The translations under genes and the position numbers were made by a program. The notes under the pieces were generated by a model. That model saw only the letters and a program-made list of their open reading frames with translations. It was not told where the DNA came from and made no database searches. 11,962 bases of DNA from MGNI01 sp964353875 (GTDB lineage: Bacteria; Chloroflexota; Anaerolineae; Anaerolineales; E44-bin32), in assembly GCA_964353875.1 (NCBI GenBank), contig CAYGXU010000101.1:1-11962 (forward strand), in the 5' to 3' direction. Below, one piece after another: positions 1 to 6,423 of the stretch (its first letter is position 1; every line of letters starts with the position of its first letter).

Positions 1-562
1 GGGCAGCACGGCCAGCGTAAATCATCCAGTTATCCCACCCTGCCCTGCCGAGTGCGAAGTCAGGCAAATGGGAGAACATCCCACGCCGAAAAACAAAATA
101 ATCGCTCCCGGCGGGTGGATGTGGCCTTCCTTTTTCTCGTAAGCGTTCTCGAAATGCTACAGCCCATCCATCCCCAAATTCCAAAAGCTCACAAACCTCC
201 AGATCCCAACGTCGACCTATGACAAGGAAACGCGGTAATCGCTCTTGAGCACGTTGGATGGCGGGCAGGAGGTCTTCCAGGAACAGGATGTCGGCGTTTA
301 CATAACAGAGCGTATCATAACGCGCTTCCCGTGATGCGATTTTAAAGATAGAGCTAATCAGAGGCGTACCCAACTCGTTGCGTTCAACTTCGGGAAAAGC
401 GCGGATACCATACTCCTGTGCGGCTTGCGCCAATCCCTCCTCATCGCCGATGAGAAAGACCTCCACCTCGGATCCCAACGCCAACCACGATCCGATCGCA
501 TTGCGCTGGATCAGACCAATATGTCCTCGAAAAGGTTTCGGTGATGAAAAGATAGTTAACAT
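1..562 (-). CDS. GT-A-type glycosyltransferase, partial (N-terminal 187 residues)
   Basis: The reading frame is open from an ATG at 562 to the left edge without a stop, so the C-terminus is missing. The start is fixed by an in-frame TAA at 574-572, and only a weak GGGA lies upstream. The N-terminus begins MLTIFSSPKPFRGHIGLIQR, an opening I associate with glycosyltransferase-like proteins of polysaccharide clusters. Residues 86-97 carry CYVNADILFLED; the N-A-D is a plausible metal/nucleotide-sugar DxD-like motif after a beta strand. Further conserved-looking patches are IGRRWD (115-120), a proline-rich PHPPAGSDYFVF (147-158) and GRAGWDNWMIY (172-182). The fold is inferred to be GT-A. Donor and acceptor are unknown. 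It lies 49 bp downstream of the cytidylyltransferase gene, in a spacer with no obvious terminator, so it is probably the next gene of the same operon. It may instead be a nucleotide-sugar-binding protein of unknown role. Confidence 0.72.
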   Translation of the reverse strand, partial: MLTIFSSPKPFRGHIGLIQRNAIGSWLALGSEVEVFLIGDEEGLAQAAQEYGIRAFPEVERNELGTPLISSIFKIASREARYDTLCYVNADILFLEDLLPAIQRAQERLPRFLVIGRRWDLEVCELLEFGDGWAVAFRERLREKGRPHPPAGSDYFVFRRGMFSHLPDFALGRAGWDNWMIYAGRAA

Positions 563-611
563 TGTCCCATATTAATTAAGCTGGCTGCTAAATCGATCTC
601 CAAAGATAAGG

Positions 612-1391
612 CTATCCAGCCTCCCGCATCGCTTTCTGACGCACATGCGCATTGATTTCCAATAATGCTGGTTCTCGTTCCAAAAGTCCGATCACTTCAT
701 CGAAGCCAAAATCATCCCGACCAGAGAAATGGGCGTAGATCTCCCGCACAAAAGCCAGGTCCTCCGCTGTATCCACAGCCCAACGCTGATCGCCATACTG
801 GCCCTTTGCATGAACGCTGACCTTGCGCAGACCCTCTCTTGTTTCGTAGAAATAGGGGGTGACATGTTCCCGTTGATAGGTTTGCGTGGCTTCCAGGTCC
901 GCTCGCTCCAACGCTTTAGTGGTCATGACCTCCACATCCATGCCAATGGGATAAGTACGAATAAGATCATCAGTACCCCGATTGCTGCCAAAAGAGACCT
1001 GAGGATACTCCTCTAGAAATGCCTGGACGGTTTGATCAATCACATCCGGATCCATCAGGGGACAATCGGCGGTGATCCGAACGATTACATCCGCATGGGA
1101 CACCTGCGCGGCTTTGAGATAACGGCGCAGGACATCCTCCCGCTCACCTCGGATATACGAGAAGCCATTTTCTATACAATATTGGACCACAACATCATCG
1201 TCTGGGTCCTCGGTTGTCGCCACAAGGACTTCATCAACGTTTTTGGCGCGCTGCACCCGTTGGACAACACGCGCCAACATAGGGACACCTGCGATCTCCA
1301 TCAGGATTTTCCCAGGCAATCTCGTGGATCCCATTCGGGCTTGAATCACCGTAACGATGGTGGGCTTCTTTTTTTTCACATGCTCCCTCAT
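612..1391 (-). CDS. spsF: SpsF-type cytidylyltransferase (CMP-sugar synthetase family)
   Basis: This 259-residue protein should activate a sugar acid with CTP, giving a CMP-sugar in the cytoplasm. The nucleotide-binding signature QARMGSTRLPGK is at residues 17-28. ITADCPLMDP (106-115) supplies the conserved Asp of the nucleotidyltransferase fold. GMDVEVM (150-156), REHVTPYFY (174-182) and RWAVDTAEDL (203-212) are typical of the spore-coat SpsF / COG1861 branch, related to but distinct from canonical NeuA/PseF. The ATG at 1391 was chosen because it overlaps the stop of the upstream glycosyltransferase as ATGA (1388-1391), implying translational coupling. A longer frame from 1595 lies inside that glycosyltransferase and is not credible. 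An in-frame GTG at 1379, preceded by GAGGGAG, is an alternative start. Codons 6-8 contain a run of eight A residues. With the NeuB-like synthase two genes upstream it likely activates that enzyme's product; this is inferred. Confidence 0.85.
   Translation of the reverse strand: MREHVKKKKPTIVTVIQARMGSTRLPGKILMEIAGVPMLARVVQRVQRAKNVDEVLVATTEDPDDDVVVQYCIENGFSYIRGEREDVLRRYLKAAQVSHADVIVRITADCPLMDPDVIDQTVQAFLEEYPQVSFGSNRGTDDLIRTYPIGMDVEVMTTKALERADLEATQTYQREHVTPYFYETREGLRKVSVHAKGQYGDQRWAVDTAEDLAFVREIYAHFSGRDDFGFDEVIGLLEREPALLEINAHVRQKAMREAG
1369..1376 (-). repeat. A8 homopolymer in the start region of the cytidylyltransferase gene
   Basis: Eight T on the plus strand, read as A8 in the coding strand, span codons 6-8 of the cytidylyltransferase gene (GTG AAA AAA AAG AAG, encoding V-K-K-K-K). 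A run of this length can cause polymerase or replication slippage. It is also a plausible unstructured AU-rich start region. Only the run itself is seen; no functional consequence is shown. Confidence 0.6.
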
Positions 1392-2494
1392 TGGCTGGTT
1401 TGTGCTAGCTGGTATGCCTGCAATAGCTGCTGAAAATTTATCTTCCAATCTGCGCGCCTCTCTGTGATTTGGCGCGCCCGTTCGCCATACTCCTTCCGCA
1501 ATAACGGATCTCGAACTGCCTGTAAGATCACATTCGCTAATTGCTCTGAAGCTCCATCGGTGAACCACCATCCGTTCACGCCTGGCTGCACCCATTCACG
1601 ATTGCTGGCAATATCTGAAACAGCCACAGGAAGTCCACAGGCCATCGCTTCAAGCAGGCTAAGCGAGCTGCCATCCGCATGCGAGGCGCTTACATAGAAA
1701 TCTGCAGCCCGATAATATCCAGGAAGATCATCGTAACCAACCTGTCCAGCGAAATGCACATGGTCTTCCATTCCCGCTCTTGAAACCATTTGCCGTATCT
1801 TTGGTCCAAGCGACCCATCTCCTAACATCAATAAACGGACATTCGCCCCTTGTTTCACCGCTTGAATAAATCCATCGACGACCACATCCACACCGTAGAT
1901 CTTTTCCCAGGAGCGGGTTGAGAGGAGTACGAAAGCATTCTCCCATCCCAATCTTAAACGCAATTCCTGGTTACCTCCTGGCAAAAACAAGTCCAAATCG
2001 ACACCCCAAGGGAAGACCACAATGCGATCAGCGGGCATTCCCAAATTGCGTGCGATCCCTGCGACCGTTTCACAATCACAAAGCAAAACGCGCGTCCTCC
2101 TGAGGGTGAATTGTGCTGCCCAGCGACCCAATCCCATCCGCGCGTCTCGGAATAAATCGTAGCCCCAGGACATCGTCACTAAGGGCTGAAAGCCAATCAG
2201 CGCGGCCAGGAAAGCGCATGATTGTACCGGCCCGGCATGCACAAGATCGGGCTGGACTTCTCGTATGATGTTCGATAGTGCTCGTAATAATGCGGGAGTA
2301 TGGGACCAGCGGAAATCCCCTGCCCCAGCGCGCCATGGGATAACATGAACGCCAGTTGGGATGGGTCGTCGTTCTCGAATATAAGCTCCGCGCTCCAGCC
2401 GTAAATAATCAATCTCGTTCCCGCTACGATCCAAGCTATAAAGAAAGCGATAATCGTGGGGCGTGTAATCACGAGAGAAATAAAGGATGCGCAC
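1388..2494 (-). CDS. Family 4 glycosyltransferase (GT-B fold)
   Basis: This 368-residue cytosolic or membrane-associated enzyme should transfer a sugar from a nucleotide donor to a growing glycan with retention, as GT4 enzymes do. The C-terminal Rossmann domain has LLSTRSWEKIYGVDVVVDGF, the LLMLGDGSLGPKIRQMV block, VHFAGQVGYDDLPGYYRAAD and SHADGSSLSLLEAMACGLPV. In that last block the usual EX7E motif reads DX7E (Asp, seven residues, Glu). The start is taken as GTG at 2494, giving MRILYFSRDY, a typical GT4 opening. It shares one base with the TAG stop of the upstream NeuB-like gene (TAGTG), and a G-rich stretch lies just upstream. The alternative TTG at 2515 would add seven untypical residues. 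The gene ends in ATGA with the cytidylyltransferase. It sits between the NeuB-like and SpsF-like genes, so it may add or neighbour the nonulosonate residue. Donor and acceptor cannot be read from sequence. Confidence 0.9.
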   Translation of the reverse strand: MRILYFSRDYTPHDYRFLYSLDRSGNEIDYLRLERGAYIRERRPIPTGVHVIPWRAGAGDFRWSHTPALLRALSNIIREVQPDLVHAGPVQSCAFLAALIGFQPLVTMSWGYDLFRDARMGLGRWAAQFTLRRTRVLLCDCETVAGIARNLGMPADRIVVFPWGVDLDLFLPGGNQELRLRLGWENAFVLLSTRSWEKIYGVDVVVDGFIQAVKQGANVRLLMLGDGSLGPKIRQMVSRAGMEDHVHFAGQVGYDDLPGYYRAADFYVSASHADGSSLSLLEAMACGLPVAVSDIASNREWVQPGVNGWWFTDGASEQLANVILQAVRDPLLRKEYGERARQITERRADWKINFQQLLQAYQLAQTSQ

Positions 2495-3564
2495 TACGCC
2501 CCCAACATCGACCAAAAGATCGCCTCGCCCCGTGGAATCTCGAGACTCGCTTTCAGCCCCAAGACAGCCTGAATATCGTAAGGCTTGATGGCGCCCAGCG
2601 GGGCAGGGCGGAGGACGTCGATCATCTCACGCGTGAGCGCCTTCCCTGCACCAATATCCACTGCTGCTCGTAGGCACCTTTGCTGGACAATCACTGTCTC
2701 ACGCTCATTTTCGGCTACGAATTTATTCGGGGAACCCAATGCTCGTTCCAGTTCGCGCGTGCGGTCGACCATTTCGCGCCACGAATCCGGGTCCATGGCA
2801 AAGGCATGATCGGGGCCAATCCGGCTGCGGTCATCGGTGAAATGCTTCTCCACGGCACGAGCGCCTAATGTGACTGCTCCAAGAACTATCGCATAACCAT
2901 GGGTATGGTCTGATAGCCCCAAAACAACTTCCGGATAGATACAGGTATAGGTCTTGAGGACATTCAAGTGGATATGATCAAAGTTCTCTGGGCTGGCAGT
3001 ATAGTTGGTATTACATTGCATCAATACCAGCTCTCCATTAGCAGCCAGGATCTCATCCACTGCACGTTGAACATCTCCGATGCTTGAGGCGCCCGTGGCA
3101 AGGATGATCGGTTTGCCTTTTCGAGCGATATAGCGAATGATTTCAAGCCAGGTGATATCTCCTGATCCGATTTTATAAGCGGGCACATAGGGTTCGAGCA
3201 TATCGACCGCGTCAAAGTCGTAGGGCGAGGAGAAATAATGGATTCCGACCTCGTCGCATGTCGCCCTTAATTCGGGGGTCCATTCAAAAGAGATGGAAGC
3301 GTCTTGATAAACGTCAACTACCGACTTCTTCCACTTTGATTGATGGGAGACTTGCCCACCCAATGTTCGAAAGCCATACTCGCTGACGATTTTCGATGCA
3401 CGGAAGTTTTGGAATTTGGCCGCATCCGCACCCGCTTCCGCAGCCAGTCGAATAAGCATCTTCGCCCGCTCTAGATCGCCATCATGATTGGCTGCGATGT
3501 CCGCAATAAAATAAGTCGGGCGATTGCCCCCTATCCATCGATCTCCGATTTTAGTCTCCTTCAT
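2494..3564 (-). CDS. neuB: NeuB-family nonulosonate synthase (PEP-condensing, with C-terminal SAF domain)
   Basis: This family condenses phosphoenolpyruvate with a six-carbon N-acyl sugar to make a nine-carbon sialic, pseudaminic or legionaminic-type acid. The protein has 356 residues, the usual family length. The TIM barrel (about 15-285) shows FIADIAANHDGD (19-30), AAKFQNF (48-54, with Lys50 and Gln52), YKIGSGDITW (130-139, with Lys131), LGLSDHT (215-221, with His220) and VEKHFTDD (238-245, with His241). His220 and His241 keep the 21-residue spacing of the two metal-binding histidines known in meningococcal NeuB. A SAF/antifreeze-like domain follows (about 297-356, with LGAIKP). Residues about 63-97 form a stretch unlike standard NeuB. 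The ATG at 3564 has AGGAGG 8 bp upstream and overlaps the reductase gene by 14 bp. The product acid is not fixed by sequence: NeuAc, Pse, Leg or a variant are possible, and the PseB-like neighbour favours a 9-deoxy type. Confidence 0.88.
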   Translation of the reverse strand: MKETKIGDRWIGGNRPTYFIADIAANHDGDLERAKMLIRLAAEAGADAAKFQNFRASKIVSEYGFRTLGGQVSHQSKWKKSVVDVYQDASISFEWTPELRATCDEVGIHYFSSPYDFDAVDMLEPYVPAYKIGSGDITWLEIIRYIARKGKPIILATGASSIGDVQRAVDEILAANGELVLMQCNTNYTASPENFDHIHLNVLKTYTCIYPEVVLGLSDHTHGYAIVLGAVTLGARAVEKHFTDDRSRIGPDHAFAMDPDSWREMVDRTRELERALGSPNKFVAENERETVIVQQRCLRAAVDIGAGKALTREMIDVLRPAPLGAIKPYDIQAVLGLKASLEIPRGEAIFWSMLGA

Positions 3565-4489
3565 GATCCTGCCCTCCTATGAGTGACTTCAATCGTTTGG
3601 GGAAGTCCTCTGCTTTCAACTGAAAAAATCGCTGGATTCCCTCTTCGATCGAGGGGCATTGAACATCAAGAACACTTTTCACTTTCTCTGAATCGAGGCA
3701 GAGATTCTGTGGCCTTGAGGCATTTAGACCCCTTTGACTGACTTCGATGGGCTCAATCAAATTTGAATCAAGCCCAAATATTCGAGCCAGGCGAACTCCA
3801 AACTCGTATTTGCTGACGCAATCGTCGCTAAGCACATGGTAGGTTCCGGATATTCCGCGCTCCAGCATGTTGATAAGGATGACGATGAGATCATTGGCGA
3901 GAAGCATTTTTGCTTTCACATCCACAAATCCGCGGCAGCCTAGATCCTTTTCTAAGTAAAACAGAAACCACTCAGCCAGGCTGAGTTTATTTTGTGCATT
4001 CCAGCCGTAGAAATTCGTGCGAATAATGAGCGCTTCCGGGTGAGCATCAAGCACGGCTTCTTCACCTGCTCGTTTGCTTCGACCGTAAACGTTAATCGGG
4101 CAAGGTACATCTTCTTCCTTATGGCCAGCTCTCGATCCGTCAAAGACTGCGTCGGTGGAAATGTGCGCCAATCGAGCGCCAGACGCCCATGCTGCCTGGG
4201 CAACCCAGCGGGCCATGTCGCAGTTCAGACGAAAGGCGCGCTCAGGATCCTGCTCACAGCGATCCACATTGGTCTCTGCTGCGCAATGGATCACCCAATC
4301 CGGCTTTGTCTCCATAATCACCTGATGTGCATGTTCGCGAACACTCAAATCAGCACGAATAGTTGTTAGTGCGTTGGTACGAAACGAGTGAGAGTGATAA
4401 ATAGCAATCACCTCGTATTTACCCATGGTTTCCAAAACCAGATTGGCTCCAAGCAGTCCACTGGCGCCGCTGATCAGGATCTTGGTCAC
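3551..4489 (-). CDS. RmlD-like SDR sugar reductase
   Basis: This extended short-chain dehydrogenase of about 312 residues resembles dTDP-4-dehydrorhamnose reductase (RmlD), which reduces the 4-keto group of a 6-deoxy nucleotide sugar with NAD(P)H. The protein opens with TKILISGASGLLGANL, a GxxGxxG dinucleotide site. It then has PDWVIHCAAETNVDRCEQDP, HISTDAVFDG (catalytic Ser/Thr region) and NVYGRSKRAGEEAV (YxxxK pair), then IIRTNFYGW and SGTYHVLSDD of the substrate domain. The start is placed at GTG 4489 because AGGTGAG lies 6 bp upstream and the resulting N-terminus (MTKILISGASG) is canonical. A TTG at 4495, overlapping the pseB stop as TTGA, would add two residues. The stop of pseB is 2 bp upstream. 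Being directly after pseB, it may act on the PseB 4-keto product in place of an aminotransferase; this is inferred. Rhamnose synthesis is unlikely because no other rml gene is in view. Confidence 0.82.
   Translation of the reverse strand: MTKILISGASGLLGANLVLETMGKYEVIAIYHSHSFRTNALTTIRADLSVREHAHQVIMETKPDWVIHCAAETNVDRCEQDPERAFRLNCDMARWVAQAAWASGARLAHISTDAVFDGSRAGHKEEDVPCPINVYGRSKRAGEEAVLDAHPEALIIRTNFYGWNAQNKLSLAEWFLFYLEKDLGCRGFVDVKAKMLLANDLIVILINMLERGISGTYHVLSDDCVSKYEFGVRLARIFGLDSNLIEPIEVSQRGLNASRPQNLCLDSEKVKSVLDVQCPSIEEGIQRFFQLKAEDFPKRLKSLIGGQDHEGD
3573..3578 (-). promoter_or_regulatory. Shine-Dalgarno AGGAGG for the NeuB-like gene
   Basis: A perfect AGGAGG lies 8 bp upstream of the ATG at 3564, inside the last codons of the preceding reductase gene. 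It supports this start and independent ribosome loading despite the 14 bp overlap. Confidence 0.75.
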
Positions 4490-4491
4490 AT

Positions 4492-5496
4492 TCAACTCAC
4501 CTGGTTGGTATATTGCTCTTCAATGGGATGGATGAATTCTTTAATCGCTTCAATTGTCAGCCAATGATCATTGGTGTTACTGGCATAGACGAAGCCCTCT
4601 GGCAACCGCTGGCCATGATCCCTCCATCCATGACCGAACCAAAGTACGCCTGTTGGCTCGATGACATACATATCCTCAAGCTCAACAGTATGACGTGCTT
4701 CATCTTCCGAGACCAGCACCTCGTGAATCTTCTCGCCTGGTCGGATGCCGATGAATTCTAATTTCGCCTCTGGTGCAATTACTTTTGCCAAATCGACCAC
4801 GCGCATGCTGGGTATCTTCGGGACGAAGACCTCCCCGCCTTCCATTTGCTCGATGCAACGGATCGTGAAGCGAACTCCTTGTTCCAGGGAAAGCCAGAAG
4901 CGCGTCATCCGCTCGTCGGTAATCGTGAGGACGCCTTTCTCACGTTGTTTTATAAACACAGGAACCACACTCCCTCGACTACCAACAACATTCCCATAAC
5001 GAACACAGCAGAAGCGGGTCCCCACACCACCGGCATAAGCATTCGATTGAACAAACAGTTTCTCCGCTGATAACTTTGTCGCGCCATACAGATTAACCGG
5101 ATTGACCGCCTTATCCGTGCTCAAAGCCACCACGCGCGAGACGTCCATATCTAACGCAGCTTCAATGACATTCCTGCCGCCCATAATATTGGTCATGATC
5201 GCTTCGAAAGGATTGTACTCGCACGCCGGCACTTGCTTTAGAGCAGCTGCATGAACGACGATGTCAACTCCATGAAAGGCTCGACGCAACCTCTGGTAAT
5301 CTCTCACATCGCCGATGAAATAGCGCAAGTTAATATTGGAGAAGCCGATTTCACGCATCTCGTGTTGCTTTTGTTCATCTCGGCTAAAAATGATCAACTT
5401 TTTGGGGTGATAGTCTTTTAGCATAATTTCGACGAACTTACGACCGAAGGAACCGGTGCCACCGGTCACCAGGACAACTGTATCTTCCCAATTCAT
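4492..5496 (-). CDS. pseB: UDP-N-acetylglucosamine 4,6-dehydratase / 5-epimerase (PseB type)
   Basis: This enzyme converts UDP-GlcNAc to UDP-2-acetamido-2,6-dideoxy-L-arabino-4-hexulose, the first step of pseudaminic acid and some N-acetyl 6-deoxy sugar pathways. The 334-residue protein has the NAD(P) site TGGTGSFG (11-18), FSRDEQKQHEM (37-47), HAAALKQVPACEYNPFEA (82-99) and LSTDKAVNPVNLYGATK (125-141). Asp128, Lys129 and Tyr137 keep the 9-residue Asp-to-Tyr spacing of the catalytic Asp132/Lys133/Tyr141 of Helicobacter PseB (FlaA1). The short length, with no N-terminal membrane region, separates it from the large membrane-bound 4,6-dehydratases of the WbpM/CapD type. The ATG at 5496 follows the TAG of the methyltransferase directly (0 bp gap), with GTGAGG about 9 bp upstream. 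PseC, PseH and PseG partners are absent from the window and a reductase follows instead. A role in an N-acetyl 6-deoxy-L-hexosamine route is the main alternative. Confidence 0.9.
   Translation of the reverse strand: MNWEDTVVLVTGGTGSFGRKFVEIMLKDYHPKKLIIFSRDEQKQHEMREIGFSNINLRYFIGDVRDYQRLRRAFHGVDIVVHAAALKQVPACEYNPFEAIMTNIMGGRNVIEAALDMDVSRVVALSTDKAVNPVNLYGATKLSAEKLFVQSNAYAGGVGTRFCCVRYGNVVGSRGSVVPVFIKQREKGVLTITDERMTRFWLSLEQGVRFTIRCIEQMEGGEVFVPKIPSMRVVDLAKVIAPEAKLEFIGIRPGEKIHEVLVSEDEARHTVELEDMYVIEPTGVLWFGHGWRDHGQRLPEGFVYASNTNDHWLTIEAIKEFIHPIEEQYTNQVS
4496..4502 (-). promoter_or_regulatory. Shine-Dalgarno AGGTGAG deciding the GTG start of the RmlD-like gene
   Basis: AGGTGAG in the last codons of pseB lies 6 bp upstream of GTG 4489 but is flush against the alternative TTG at 4495. 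That spacing favours the GTG start and a coupled re-initiation after the pseB stop. Confidence 0.6.
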
Positions 5497-6423
5497 CTAA
5501 TCGAACCTCACAACAGAAGAGTTAGACATCTCGTTTTTGTTAAAGCGAATCAATGGGTATTGCCCAATCCTCCCCAAGAAATGAGGAGTGCGTTCTTCCA
5601 ACCAATAGAGCATCCGTAAAAAAGACCTGCCGAAGAACCTATCATGGGCAAATGCCCTTAGGAATGCTATGCTCACACTACGCCAGACACGCACCTCTAA
5701 TCCTGGCAATGCCCCTAATTTTTTTTCCACCCATTGATAGTCGTGTTTGGTCGTAAATGTCCCTGGTCTCTGAAGCAAATCAGCGGCTTCAGAGTTTGCT
5801 TGTGCGCCGGAAAGCTGGACTTTATTTACTGTGCAGATGCGGCGACGAAAAGCTTGGATAAATCGGGTTGTCCAGGCTGTCGGTCTCTGAAAGAATCGCA
5901 TTAACGGCGCATCCTCACCCCAAGTATAGACCACCACCGTTTTGCCGTTTGATTTCAACGTGCGGAAGAATTCCCAAAAAGCGTCGCCGTGCTCTTGGGG
6001 AGGGAGGTGATGGATGGTATGGAGCGACACGACTCCTTCAAATGCTGCTTCCTTGAATGGCAAATGGGCGATATCACCGATTACATAAAGACCATGATCT
6101 CCTATCCGATCCCGAGCTTCTCTTAAAGCTCTTAATGAAATATCCAGACAGACTCGATACTGAAAGCCTCTTGAGTATTCTAAATACTCCGGATATTGGA
6201 TTGGCCCGCATCCTGCGTCGAGTATGAGTTTTCCAGATCGCGGCAAGAACCTGGCGACCCGCAGATGACATCGATGGATATATTCACGCGAGACAGGCCG
6301 TAAATCCTCATAACGCGCGTTTTGGTAGACCCCTTCACCGATCTGTTTCCAGCCAACGGAATCGTAAAATTCACGTACTCGCGCTTTAATCTCCTTTTCA
6401 GCAACCAATAACCCTTCACTCAT
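5497..6423 (-). CDS. Class I SAM-dependent methyltransferase
   Basis: This 308-residue cytosolic protein has a Rossmann-type SAM domain. Motif I is LILDAGCGP at 66-74, followed by an acidic ribose-binding residue, Asp94 in CLDIS. GDIAHLPF (116-123) is motif II and VVSLHTIHHLPP (131-142) is the post-motif region typical of the Methyltransf_11/25 group. About 65 residues precede motif I, and about 130 residues rich in aromatic and basic positions follow the core, probably for acceptor binding. The ATG at 6423 overlaps the upstream capsule-synthesis gene as ATGA (6420-6423), so the two are likely translationally coupled. The substrate is unknown. Within an export locus whose ATPase has a glycan-recognition domain, methylation of a sugar of the polymer, possibly a chain end, is a fair guess. 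It could also methylate a sugar nucleotide. The class is certain, the role is not. Confidence 0.85.
   Translation of the reverse strand: MSEGLLVAEKEIKARVREFYDSVGWKQIGEGVYQNARYEDLRPVSREYIHRCHLRVARFLPRSGKLILDAGCGPIQYPEYLEYSRGFQYRVCLDISLRALREARDRIGDHGLYVIGDIAHLPFKEAAFEGVVSLHTIHHLPPQEHGDAFWEFFRTLKSNGKTVVVYTWGEDAPLMRFFQRPTAWTTRFIQAFRRRICTVNKVQLSGAQANSEAADLLQRPGTFTTKHDYQWVEKKLGALPGLEVRVWRSVSIAFLRAFAHDRFFGRSFLRMLYWLEERTPHFLGRIGQYPLIRFNKNEMSNSSVVRFD

Noticed and set aside
61..110. Possible frameshift in the partial glycosyltransferase near the T-run before RRGMF
   Set aside because: On recounting, the run is five bases (89-93), and the frame continues cleanly through YFVFRRGMFSHLPDF to the edge, so no frameshift is present.
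563..611. Possible terminator or promoter in the 49 bp spacer before the last glycosyltransferase
   Set aside because: The spacer is AT-rich with a TTAATTAA palindrome but has no stem followed by a T-run on the coding strand and no convincing -35/-10 pair.
1032..1433. A 133-codon open frame on the plus strand
   Set aside because: It lies fully antisense to the cytidylyltransferase gene and the end of the GT4 gene, has no recognisable motif, and its composition follows from the opposite strand's codons.
1392..1595. N-terminal extension of the cytidylyltransferase from 1595
   Set aside because: This stretch is inside the GT4 gene and reads as an out-of-frame translation of it; the ATGA overlap at 1391 gives a family-typical N-terminus.
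3992..4369. A 125-codon open frame on the plus strand
   Set aside because: It is antisense to the RmlD-like reductase, whose motifs in this stretch (STDAVFDG, YGRSK) are clear; no independent coding evidence.
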